Source of the DNA: Aquimarina rhabdastrellae
GTDB taxonomy: Bacteria; Bacteroidota; Bacteroidia; Flavobacteriales; Flavobacteriaceae
Length of the DNA stretch: 64,000 nt
Direction: 5' to 3'
Assembly: GCA_947387485.1 (NCBI GenBank)
Contig: CANDNT010000002.1
Coordinates: forward strand, 496,001 to 560,000
A program made the translations under genes and the position numbers. Positions 25,589 to 33,163 of this stretch are shown one piece after another; within the stretch, counting starts at the first letter, position 1; the number at the start of each line of letters is the position of its first letter. The notes below the pieces were generated by a model that was not told the origin of the DNA, did no database searches, and saw only the letters and a program-made list of their open reading frames with translations.

Positions 25589-26230
25589 GTGATTTATATT
25601 TTTTACTGCAAAATAGCTCAAGATCAACATGAGTTGCTCTTAAAAACCTTTTTACCACAATTTTCGATAGCATTTCAAGAAAAAATAATGAAATATCGAA
25701 GATGGCAAGATGCGCAATTGTCATTATTAGGGAGAGTTTTGCTTAAAAAAGGATTAAATCAAATAGGAAAACAATATGACGAAAGTAAATTAAAAGTTAC
25801 AGCCTATAATAAACCTTATTTTGAGAATGATGATTTAGAATTTAATATATCTCATTCTGGAGAAATAGTTGTTTGTGCAATAAGCAAAAATGGAGCAATA
25901 GGTATTGATATAGAAGAATGTAATAATATAGATATACATGATTTTAAATCTCAAATGACCAGTAATGAATGGAATACAATAAATCAATCAAAAGATATTG
26001 TAAGAGCGTTTTATAAGTATTGGACAGAGAAAGAAGCTGTAATAAAGGCACATGGTAATGGACTATCCATTCCATTAAAATCTTTTGAAGTAAATAATGC
26101 CCATACTAAGATAGTCCATGAGGATTTTTGGTTAAAAAAAATAGATATCGAAAGTAACTATTATTGTACGATATCCTTTAAAGAGAGGGATATTGAAATA
26201 AATGAAATAGAAGAAAAACTTTTTTTATAA
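25589..26230 (+). CDS. 4'-phosphopantetheinyl transferase, Sfp-type
   Basis: This 213-aa enzyme transfers 4'-phosphopantetheine from CoA to a Ser of carrier proteins in fatty acid, polyketide or nonribosomal peptide synthesis. The ACPS superfamily signature is present: ISHSG (87-91), GIDIEE with metal ligands D107 and E109, and YWTEKEAVIKAHG (144-156). The start is GTG 25589, because no in-frame ATG gives a complete N-terminal strand. It sits between an orphan UpxY factor and a GH3 gene. No carrier protein or synthase is in the window, so it may serve an unlinked pathway such as polyene-type pigments of flavobacteria (inference). Confidence 0.88.
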   Translation: MIYIFYCKIAQDQHELLLKTFLPQFSIAFQEKIMKYRRWQDAQLSLLGRVLLKKGLNQIGKQYDESKLKVTAYNKPYFENDDLEFNISHSGEIVVCAISKNGAIGIDIEECNNIDIHDFKSQMTSNEWNTINQSKDIVRAFYKYWTEKEAVIKAHGNGLSIPLKSFEVNNAHTKIVHEDFWLKKIDIESNYYCTISFKERDIEINEIEEKLFL

Positions 26231-26553
26231 ATAGAATTAAGTTTTGACATGTAGAGGTGATAATTTAAATTATTACCTCTATTTTTTTGTAGTTTTACGA
26301 CGCTTAGAGAAATAGTATTAGTTGATTTTTTTAGTAAAGTGAGTAGAGTCTTATGAAGGGTGAAAAATCAATTTCAAAAAGTATTGAATTCAAAATAGGT
26401 AATATAATTGCAAGCCATCTAGATAATGAATAAATGGTAGTATGTAAAAATGAAAGATAATTACCTAACTACACTTTTTTATAAAAGTACTTGAATTTGA
26501 TATTAGTGAAGCAAAACAATAGAAACAAAATTAACAAATATTCAGAATCAAAA
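26231..26553. other. Intergenic region
   Basis: 323 bp containing a terminator (26251-26290). Beyond that I see no RNA or strong promoter; a 26-codon ORF at 26353 was not considered real. Confidence 0.5.
26251..26290 (+). terminator. Terminator after the PPTase gene
   Basis: AGAGGTGATAATTT pairs with AAATTATTACCTCT (one mismatch) and is followed by a T-run. Confidence 0.75.
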
Positions 26554-27651
26554 ATGAATAGAATAGCGTTATTGCTAGTATTACTAGTGTTTAGTATGAT
26601 TAAATCTTATTCTCAATCTATAACCAAAGATAGTTTGGATATTAAGATAGGGCAGATGATAATGATTGGTATAGGTAGTGCTAAACAAATTACCAATGAA
26701 AATCCATTTTTTAAAGCAGTAAAAGAAGAGAAGCTAGGAGGAGTATTACTTTATGAAAAAAATATAGCTAAAAAAGATTCTCCTAAAAAGTTAAGAAACC
26801 TAATTAAAAAGCTAAAATCGGCTTCAAAAACACCACTATTAGTTAGTATAGACGAAGAAGGAGGAAAGGTAAATAGATTAAAGAAAAAGTATGGGTTTCC
26901 TAAAACAGTATCAGCAAAATATTTAGGGAAAGTAAATGATATTGATTCAACAAAGTTTTATAGTGATTTAATAGCTCACAACTTATTAGATTTAGGTATT
27001 AATGTAAACTATGCTCCAGTGGTAGATTTACATAACGATACAAATCCTCCCTTAGGAAAAAATGAACGTTGTTTTTCTACAGATCCTCAAGAAGTCATTA
27101 CTCATGCAAGAGAAGTTATAAAAAGTCATCGTTATTTTAATATTAAAACAGTTTTAAAGCATTTTCCAGGTCATGGAAATTCAACAAAGGATTCACATTA
27201 TAATGTTACAGATGTAAGCCGTTATTGGAAAGAAAAAGAAGTATTTCCTTATATCAAATTACTTTATGAAGGAAATGTAGATGCAATTATGACAGCACAT
27301 ATCATTAATGATAAACTAGATGAATCAAAAATACCAGCAACATTGTCTAAAAAGATTCTAACGGGATACTTAAGAAATCAAATAGGATTTGATGGGGTTA
27401 TCTTTTCAGATGATATGCAAATGAAAGCTATAAGTGATCATTTTGGTTTTGAAAAAGCAATCAAGATGTCAATACTTGCAGGAGTTGATATTTTAATGTT
27501 TTCGAATCATATCCCGACCAAAGACAAAAAAATGATTCTTCCAGAGAATATTATTAAAGTGATCAAAAAAATGATAGAAAATAAAGAAATTTCAGAAGAG
27601 AGAATTTCAGAATCATACAAACGTATAATGAAATTTAAGGAAAACCTTTGA
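26554..27651 (+). CDS. GH3-family glycoside hydrolase, beta-N-acetylhexosaminidase-like
   Basis: This is a secreted 365-aa enzyme with a signal peptide (to about YSQ, residue 21). It is a single (alpha/beta)8 GH3 domain without the C-terminal domains of beta-glucosidases, as in NagZ. Motifs seen: SIDEEGGKVNRL (98-109), KHFPGHG (202-208), the acid/base loop DSH (213-215 region) and the nucleophile loop FSDDMQM (284-290). It probably cleaves GlcNAc-containing glycans in the periplasm or outside. Cytoplasmic NagZ recycles peptidoglycan, but the signal peptide argues for an exported role. ATG 26554 is chosen because upstream codons would add a non-signal extension. A strong hairpin follows 150 bp later. 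Confidence 0.85.
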   Translation: MNRIALLLVLLVFSMIKSYSQSITKDSLDIKIGQMIMIGIGSAKQITNENPFFKAVKEEKLGGVLLYEKNIAKKDSPKKLRNLIKKLKSASKTPLLVSIDEEGGKVNRLKKKYGFPKTVSAKYLGKVNDIDSTKFYSDLIAHNLLDLGINVNYAPVVDLHNDTNPPLGKNERCFSTDPQEVITHAREVIKSHRYFNIKTVLKHFPGHGNSTKDSHYNVTDVSRYWKEKEVFPYIKLLYEGNVDAIMTAHIINDKLDESKIPATLSKKILTGYLRNQIGFDGVIFSDDMQMKAISDHFGFEKAIKMSILAGVDILMFSNHIPTKDKKMILPENIIKVIKKMIENKEISEERISESYKRIMKFKENL

Positions 27652-27805
27652 GAAAAAATTTAACTTCTAAGTATAAAATCGTTCTTTGTGATAGAAAAAC
27701 TACTTATCTAAATAAACGAATAAGAAATATTTTAAAAAAGTGATCAATATTAAATAGTTATTATCAAAAATAACTTGAATTATAAGAGGTATAAAATTAA
27801 TGGCA

Positions 27806-27845
27806 CACCAATAAGCGTTTTAAACGCTTATTGGTGTTTTTTTAT
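27806..27845 (+). terminator. Strong terminator after GH3
   Basis: A perfect 12-bp stem CACCAATAAGCG / CGCTTATTGGTG with a TTTTAAA loop and a T9 tract on the right. It also lies just beyond the minus-strand peptide gene, but its T-tract serves the plus strand. Confidence 0.9.
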
Positions 27846-27857
27846 ATATTATTCAGT

Positions 27858-28016
27858 TTATCCTGGAAAGTTTGAACATCCACCAGGTAAATGACAACAC
27901 CAGTCTGTTGAAGGATCTGCACTAAGTGTACATTCATTAATAGTAAAACCTCCTTGAATGTTTTTTTGTTGTTGTTTAGTGATTACTTGACCGAAATTTG
28001 AAATGTTTTTTAACAT
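27858..28016 (-). CDS. Double-glycine-leader, Cys-rich precursor peptide
   Basis: This is a 52-aa peptide gene too short for usual ORF callers. Residues 1-23 form a leader with polar, Gln/Lys-rich helical character and end in IQGG (20-23), the recognition and cleavage type of C39 peptidases and of Bacteroidota natural-product precursors. The core (24-52) starts with FTINEC and contains four Cys (C29, C40, C41, C47), a Trp, two Pro and several Ser/Thr, so disulfides or thioether cross-links are possible. It lies 234 bp downstream of the TPR-CHAT gene on the same strand, with an A-rich leader before its ATG. No transporter or modification enzyme is nearby. A bacteriocin-like or signalling role is inferred from the leader only. 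Confidence 0.65.
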   Translation of the reverse strand: MLKNISNFGQVITKQQQKNIQGGFTINECTLSADPSTDWCCHLPGGCSNFPG

Positions 28017-28250
28017 AATTTTTATGAATTTTTATAGAATTATTAATGGATGTTTAAAGACTCCCATTGTTAAGTCTGTTCTTCGCGAAAGAATATTTTT
28101 ACTTAAATAGTTACTATATAATGAAAATCGAAATGTGTAAATGAGATTACTTATTTGAAGTAATCTAGAGTATAAAAAATGGTATGAGATTGAGTTTTTT
28201 AACATATTAGACTAACGATTTTACATAGTGTGTCAATCGCAGTTTTCCTG
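28017..28250. other. Region between the peptide gene and the CHAT gene
   Basis: 234 bp. It contains an inverted repeat AGATTACTT / AAGTAATCT (28144-28166), a near-palindrome TTCTTCGCGAAAGAA (28079-28093) and a copy of the two-part motif AATCGC-n8-TGTTACCCT (28235-28257). No TAnnTTTG promoter for the peptide was found on the minus strand. Confidence 0.45.
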
Positions 28251-28257
28251 TTACCCT
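28235..28257. promoter_or_regulatory. Two-part motif, copy 1 (upstream of the peptide gene)
   Basis: AATCGC (28235-28240), 8 bp, TGTTACCCT (28249-28257). It overlaps the stop codon of the CHAT gene. A second copy lies at 31411-31431. On the minus strand it reads AGGGTAACA ... GCGATT, with an AAC like many ECF -35 elements. Confidence 0.4.
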
Positions 28258-30989
28258 AAAAAGAATATTTTTTTTCTAAAAATAAATAGTAGTAGTAATA
28301 TTAAAACAAAAAGTATTGATATGTAGGCGTTTGTAAGAGGCGAGGAAGAGGTGTGAATTTTATCGTGTTGCCCTATCAAAACAAAAGAAGCCCAATAATA
28401 TGGTGAAGCTTCAGATAAAGAATGAGTTTTTAAATAATTGATTTTAGCCTCATGCAAAGAAGATACTCTAGATTTTCCAAGTTTTAGATTAGCATAAAAA
28501 TCGGTCATTAAAGCTGCTGTTGTTTTATCATTAACATCCCATAAAGATGCAATAACAGCATTAGTTCCTGAATAGAAAAAACCTCTAACCAAATTAAAAA
28601 TACCTTCGCCGTTAATCGTAGTGCCAAGAGAAGAGTTACAGGCACTTAATACTACTAACTCTGCTTGATTGGGGATAGTATAAAGATCCTGTAAATTTAG
28701 TTTTGTATCATAAAAAGCAATCCATGGATTTTGAGAAACATTAGCATGAGTCGCTAGATGTATGATCCTAGCATTGTTACTATTGTTTCTGAAGTTCACC
28801 GATGTACTTTGATCTTGAAGAAACGTTTGACCAGTAAAGATTTTTTGTATAGTAGAAACTTCGTCTCTAGACGAAGATAAAGAAGTTAGATTATCATACT
28901 TGAAAATTTCTGGAGCAAACCCTATAAAATCATTTGTTGGGACCCTATTTAATGTTGCATTATGTCTTAGAAAAGACATCGAATAAGCATAACTTACCAT
29001 AGATTCTTTAATGAGATAATGCTCAGAAATAGGCTGTGTAAGTAAAGACTCAAAAGGAATGCTTTGCAAATAACCATCAGGAATTATAGTAAGATGATTG
29101 TTAAGAATCTTTGATCGTATTTGATCTGGAAATAATAGTGTATAAAGTTGATAAGAAATATGGGTAAACATATCAATATCAGATTGCGTTTCAAAAGGAG
29201 CAGAAATCAATCGATGATATTGTGCTATAAGTTGTTCAATCTCCTTAATTTCGGGAATTTCAAATAGAACAGTCTCTTTAGAAGTTACTAAAATACCATA
29301 CAAAGCATTAAACGAAGTAGGGTTTTTATCGATATTCCAGATGTAAGAAAGAACAACATTGTTATTAGCTAACTGTGATTGAATATCATCTAGAGAAAAC
29401 AACGTACTTTTTGATTTATATTTAAAATACTCAGGAAAAGATAATTGTAAAGAATCATTAAATTGACGATAGGTCAATTTAAGGTCAAATAATTCATTAG
29501 TAAAATGCTCTTTTACAGTAGTATTTTTTTCTTTGTTAATTTGATTCTCTAAACGAAGGATTTTATGTTTTAACTGTTGTTCTTTAAATAGCAATGGGGA
29601 TGGTAATTTGGCTTTTTCTGCATTTTCAAGAATACTTTGCGTTAATAATACTGCTTTGTTTTTTTCAATAAAGTAAAATGCAAGACCAGGATTATTCATA
29701 AGTTGGGCACATAGTGTCGCTTTGCTATAAATAGAAGGGGCTTTACTTTGCCAAAACAATTTTGATTGCTCATCACTACTTTCACTCAATAGCATATCAA
29801 TTAGATAATCTGCAACTTTAAGATGATGTAACGCTTTTTTTATAAACGAAATATTATGTTGCTGTTGATATAACTTTATGAGTGCTGTGGTTTTAATATT
29901 TAGTGAAAATAATGTCGAAAATTTATCATCAAACTTAAAAAGTTGTTGCTCAGAAAGAGGCTTAGTAACCAATGAATCTAAAGAAGTGTTTAATGATAAA
30001 GAACGTTCTGTATGCTGTAATGTTTTTAAAAATTGTTTCTTTAAAAGATAATATTCTGCTATAAAATTATGCGTTTTAGCTTTAAGCGATTTTGATGGAC
30101 TATAAGCTAAACTCTTTTCTAAAAAAGATAACGCGCTATCATTTTTAATTTCATTATAAAGATTTCCTAAGTTGCTATATGCTATAGAAATAGCGCTAGA
30201 ATCTTTATGGGCTAAAGCAATATTTAGATATTTGAATTGATATGCTTTGGATTTTTTAAAATCAAAGGTTTCTGGATTATTGTAATACGAGGCAAATGCA
30301 TTGTATAAACTGTAATAATCATATCGGCTCAATGATATTTTTTCAGAAAGTAATAAGGCTCTATTAAGAATGTTAATCTTAGATTGGAGGGCTTCATGAG
30401 TATTAATACGCTCATAGACATTGGCTAGATTTAAATACCTGTTAAATAACCATTTGGGTTTGTTTAAATGTTCTAAAATAAAAGTGCTTTTTTGATAATA
30501 ATGAATAGCTTTATAATAATCACTTAAAGAAACATAATGTGCTCCAATTGCAGCATATGATAAAGCCGTTTTAGGGAGGTTAGCTTCAGAATTTAAATCA
30601 ATTATTTTTTGATAATACTTTTGTGCATTATCGTGAGAGCGAAGTTTAGAATATGATTTAGCAATATTGTATAAAGCATCGATATATTTTTTATCGACGA
30701 GTTTAATTTTATTGTAGATGTCAATTTCGATTAAAGCATAATGAATAGCTTTAGTATAAGCTTTCTTTTTATAAAGATGTACAGCATGATTATGAGCTAT
30801 ATCTATTGCTGCTAGATATTCATTTTGTTTTATAGAAGAAGTTATAAGACTATCAACGGCGACAGTATTAAGTAATTTTGATTGTTGAGGTAGAAAAGAA
30901 GAAGTGTTAAAATAAATTTGGCTATACATAAGGTTAGTACAACACAATATATATAGCCAAATAGGTAAAATTAATTTTATTAATGTCAT
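28251..30989 (-). CDS. Periplasmic TPR-CHAT (caspase-like) protease
   Basis: This 912-aa protein has a signal peptide (to about MYSQ, residue 24). About ten TPR-type helical repeats fill 50-430, and a linker with coiled-coil tendency (about 470-520) follows. The C-terminal CHAT domain (about 600-870) has the catalytic dyad His748 (HLATHAN) and Cys784 (VLSACNSS). A TM helix (about 888-907) and a basic tail end the protein. The catalytic domain should therefore face the periplasm. CHAT is related to caspases and separase, and TPR-CHAT proteins often act as stimulus-activated proteases. It overlaps the upstream lipoprotein stop by 4 bp (ATGA). A divergent sigma/anti-sigma pair lies next to this unit. 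Confidence 0.85.
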   Translation of the reverse strand: MTLIKLILPIWLYILCCTNLMYSQIYFNTSSFLPQQSKLLNTVAVDSLITSSIKQNEYLAAIDIAHNHAVHLYKKKAYTKAIHYALIEIDIYNKIKLVDKKYIDALYNIAKSYSKLRSHDNAQKYYQKIIDLNSEANLPKTALSYAAIGAHYVSLSDYYKAIHYYQKSTFILEHLNKPKWLFNRYLNLANVYERINTHEALQSKINILNRALLLSEKISLSRYDYYSLYNAFASYYNNPETFDFKKSKAYQFKYLNIALAHKDSSAISIAYSNLGNLYNEIKNDSALSFLEKSLAYSPSKSLKAKTHNFIAEYYLLKKQFLKTLQHTERSLSLNTSLDSLVTKPLSEQQLFKFDDKFSTLFSLNIKTTALIKLYQQQHNISFIKKALHHLKVADYLIDMLLSESSDEQSKLFWQSKAPSIYSKATLCAQLMNNPGLAFYFIEKNKAVLLTQSILENAEKAKLPSPLLFKEQQLKHKILRLENQINKEKNTTVKEHFTNELFDLKLTYRQFNDSLQLSFPEYFKYKSKSTLFSLDDIQSQLANNNVVLSYIWNIDKNPTSFNALYGILVTSKETVLFEIPEIKEIEQLIAQYHRLISAPFETQSDIDMFTHISYQLYTLLFPDQIRSKILNNHLTIIPDGYLQSIPFESLLTQPISEHYLIKESMVSYAYSMSFLRHNATLNRVPTNDFIGFAPEIFKYDNLTSLSSSRDEVSTIQKIFTGQTFLQDQSTSVNFRNNSNNARIIHLATHANVSQNPWIAFYDTKLNLQDLYTIPNQAELVVLSACNSSLGTTINGEGIFNLVRGFFYSGTNAVIASLWDVNDKTTAALMTDFYANLKLGKSRVSSLHEAKINYLKTHSLSEASPYYWASFVLIGQHDKIHTSSSPLTNAYISILFVLILLLLFIFRKKIFFLG

Positions 30990-31369
30990 AATGATCTACA
31001 AGTAGCACCTTGGACGAATCTTTCTACATCATCGTCTTCTTCTTCTGGATCAATCGGAATATCTGTATCTTTTTGAGGCATTACAGACCAGGTTTCAAAA
31101 TCTGGATAACGATCCTCATCACATATTTCCCAAAAGACTAAGAAGTTTAAATTAATATAACGATCTCGTATTCTTTGTTTTTCCTGTTCGCTTAATCCAT
31201 TACGATATTGTACCAGTAAAACTTCATAAGAAGAATGCCTGTTTTTTTGTTGTAATTCAGTTTCTAATGATACAAGTTCTTGATCAATAGAAGCCTCATT
31301 ATCACAACTTATCGACAAAATTAAACATGCTGTAAAAATAAGGGGTTTTAAAAATTTAAAGGTATTCAT
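30986..31369 (-). CDS. Small lipoprotein upstream of the CHAT protease
   Basis: This is a 127-aa lipoprotein with Cys22 (LSISC). The mature part is charged, with helical QLVSLETELQQKNR (about 30-43) and SEQEKQRIRDRYIN (59-72). An Asp/Glu-rich stretch and a C-terminal Cys (ATCRS) end it. No known family is recognised. Its TGA overlaps the CHAT start codon, so it is translationally coupled to the protease and a likely partner, inhibitor or sensor of it. No TAnnTTTG box lies upstream on its strand; the two-part motif at 31411-31431 is 42 bp from its ATG. Confidence 0.7.
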   Translation of the reverse strand: MNTFKFLKPLIFTACLILSISCDNEASIDQELVSLETELQQKNRHSSYEVLLVQYRNGLSEQEKQRIRDRYINLNFLVFWEICDEDRYPDFETWSVMPQKDTDIPIDPEEEDDDVERFVQGATCRSL

Positions 31370-31410
31370 AAAGCTGTTTTTTAATATAAATTAAGTGTAA
31401 AAGCGTTCAT

Positions 31411-31431
31411 AATCGCCAATTTTGTTACCCT
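31411..31431. promoter_or_regulatory. Two-part motif, copy 2 (divergent region)
   Basis: AATCGC (31411-31416), 6 bp, TGTTACCCT (31423-31431). It overlaps the TTTG -33 element of the divergent sigma gene promoter, so a protein bound here could control both directions. Confidence 0.4.
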
Positions 31432-31454
31432 GTGAAGATAAAAAGTTACTTTTG
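31421..31454 (+). promoter_or_regulatory. Promoter of the sigma/anti-sigma operon
   Basis: TTTG (31421-31424) and TACTTTTG (31447-31454) are 22 bp apart, within the range of Bacteroidota -33/-7 promoters. The start codon is 21 bp downstream. Confidence 0.65.
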
Positions 31455-31475
31455 TAAATAGAATAATACAAGTAA

Positions 31476-32039
31476 ATGAAAGACAACTCCTATTACTTAG
31501 AAGCTCTAATAAATCGAGATTCAAGAAAGATTAAAAAATTGTATGAAGAGTGTTTTCCTAAAGTTGAGCGGTTTCTTTTGATGAATAAAGGAACTTCTTA
31601 TGATGCTGAAGATATTTTTCAGAAAGCTTTATTGCAAATTACAGTAAGATATCAAAAAGAAAGATTTGTGATTAAAAGTAGTTTTGAAGGATATCTCTTT
31701 ACAGTATGTAGGAATTTATGGCGTAGAGAATTGAATGCCAATAAAAAATGGGTAACAGATAATGAGGTTATAGCACTTAATGAAGAAGAGTTTGATCTTG
31801 CAACGGCTTTGGTAGAGCAAAAACGTTGGGAATTATTTGCAGAGGCATTAGAGGTGATTTCAGAAAATTGTAAGAAAGTTTTAAAAATGTTCTTTAATCG
31901 AATTCCCTATGCTAGAATGGTAGAAGAATTAGGATATAATTCAGAAACAGTAGCAAGACAAAGAGTGTTTAAATGTAAAGCCAAATTAACACAACTAATC
32001 AAAAAAGATAAACGATACGAATCGTTAAAAGAACTATGA
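31476..32039 (+). CDS. ECF-type RNA polymerase sigma factor
   Basis: This 187-aa sigma-70 family protein has region 2 at about 20-95 (YDAEDIFQKALLQI, then FEGYLFTVCRNLWRREL). Its region 4 (about 120-180) has an HTH with MVEELGYNSETVARQRVFKCKAKL. It overlaps the next gene by 4 bp (ATGA), which encodes a one-TM TPR protein. This is the usual layout of a sigma and its anti-sigma. It is divergent from the lipoprotein/CHAT unit across 106 bp, which makes those genes plausible targets. Its own promoter looks housekeeping-type. Confidence 0.88.
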   Translation: MKDNSYYLEALINRDSRKIKKLYEECFPKVERFLLMNKGTSYDAEDIFQKALLQITVRYQKERFVIKSSFEGYLFTVCRNLWRRELNANKKWVTDNEVIALNEEEFDLATALVEQKRWELFAEALEVISENCKKVLKMFFNRIPYARMVEELGYNSETVARQRVFKCKAKLTQLIKKDKRYESLKEL

Positions 32040-32830
32040 GTGTAGAGGATGATATTTTAATAGAAAGATTTTTAAATGGTACGCTAACAGAAGAAGAAAA
32101 GAATACTGTTTTAAACCGAATGGCAATTGATGAAGCGTTTAAAGAGAAGGTACTTTTTGAAAAAGAACTTTTAGAAACATTAAATGAAGAAAAATGGAAT
32201 AGTGCCAAAGACTCAGATTTGAACGAGATTAAAGCGTATGCTAAAAAATTTCAAGGAGAAGATGTAATTGCTTTAAAAAGGGTTTTAAAAGATGTAAATG
32301 AAGAATATCAGACATCTCGTAAAAAAGGAAATAATATACGATATCTATATGCAGCAATAATTGTTACATTCATAATCATAGGAGCATTGATGACGCAACA
32401 ATTAAACAGTAGCTCTCCTCAAGAATTATACGTAGAATATTTAGACCTAAAAGAATTACCGTCCTTAGTATCTAGAGGAAGTGAAAGTGATTTAACAAAA
32501 GGACAACAACAATTTGAAGCTGGGGCATATGAAAGTGCATTAATTTTATTACAAAAAGCAATGCAAACACAAACACAACAAAAAGGAATAATATATACTT
32601 ATATAGGAATTTCTCAACTAGAACTAAAACAATACGATGAAGCTGAGAAAACATTTGATCAATTAAGCGCAAGTAATCTTATAGATGCATCTAAAGGGTA
32701 TTGGTATAACGCCTTAGTCTATTTAAAGCAAGAAAAATTAGAAAAGACAAAAGACGCATTACAAAATATTGTTAAGAAAAAATTATATAATCACAAAAAA
32801 GCCAGTCAGCTACTTAAAGCATTAGAATAA
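32036..32830 (+). CDS. One-TM TPR protein, putative anti-sigma factor
   Basis: This is a 264-aa inner-membrane protein. The cytoplasmic part (1-100) has an ILIERFLNGTLTEEEKNTVL stretch at 7-26, like zinc-free anti-sigma N-termini of Bacteroidota. A TM helix lies at about 103-119. The periplasmic part has two or three TPRs (about 150-260: GQQQFEAGAYESALILLQKA, QLELKQYDEAEKTFDQL). It is co-translated with the sigma gene. The TPR half may contact the periplasmic TPR-CHAT protease, which could cleave or sense it. That is an inference from shared repeat type and location. A terminator follows. Confidence 0.75.
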   Translation: MSVEDDILIERFLNGTLTEEEKNTVLNRMAIDEAFKEKVLFEKELLETLNEEKWNSAKDSDLNEIKAYAKKFQGEDVIALKRVLKDVNEEYQTSRKKGNNIRYLYAAIIVTFIIIGALMTQQLNSSSPQELYVEYLDLKELPSLVSRGSESDLTKGQQQFEAGAYESALILLQKAMQTQTQQKGIIYTYIGISQLELKQYDEAEKTFDQLSASNLIDASKGYWYNALVYLKQEKLEKTKDALQNIVKKKLYNHKKASQLLKALE

Positions 32831-33163
32831 TAGCAAGAGCCTATGTGATTTACATAGGCTTTTTTTATGAATAGAATTGAACAAAAGGCTTAAAATAAAA
32901 GTTGGACAAAGAATTATAAAGTAGTAAATTTATATAACTGTGTAGTTTATTAATGTATAGGGTTTTATGAGTGGTTTTTAACTACCATAATTGATGATAG
33001 AGAAATTAAACAAACAGTTTCTTCTCTAATTGAAATAATAGTAAGATATCAAAAGCATTTCCTTAATGAGTAGGATACTATAGTATGTAAACTAATTGGT
33101 TACATATATAAAGTTATGCTTTTTAGTAAGGCTAAAATTTTAACTTTCAAATACCTAATCAAA
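32831..33163. other. Intergenic region before the G8-domain gene
   Basis: 333 bp with a terminator at the left end (32838-32867). The rest is AT-rich with no TAnnTTTG box or clear RNA seen. The ATG at 33116 is in frame with the next gene but was not chosen. Confidence 0.45.
32838..32867 (+). terminator. Terminator after the TPR anti-sigma gene
   Basis: AGCCTATGT pairs with ACATAGGCT around GATTT, followed by T7. It is nearly identical to the terminator at 37781-37808. Confidence 0.9.

Noticed and set aside
26353-26433. 26-codon ORF between the PPTase and GH3 genes
   Set aside because: No leader motif, no clear promoter and no composition signal; probably chance.
24966-27651. Start of a capsule or natural-product gene cluster
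   Set aside because: No glycosyltransferase, flippase, carrier protein or synthase gene follows the UpxY and PPTase genes.
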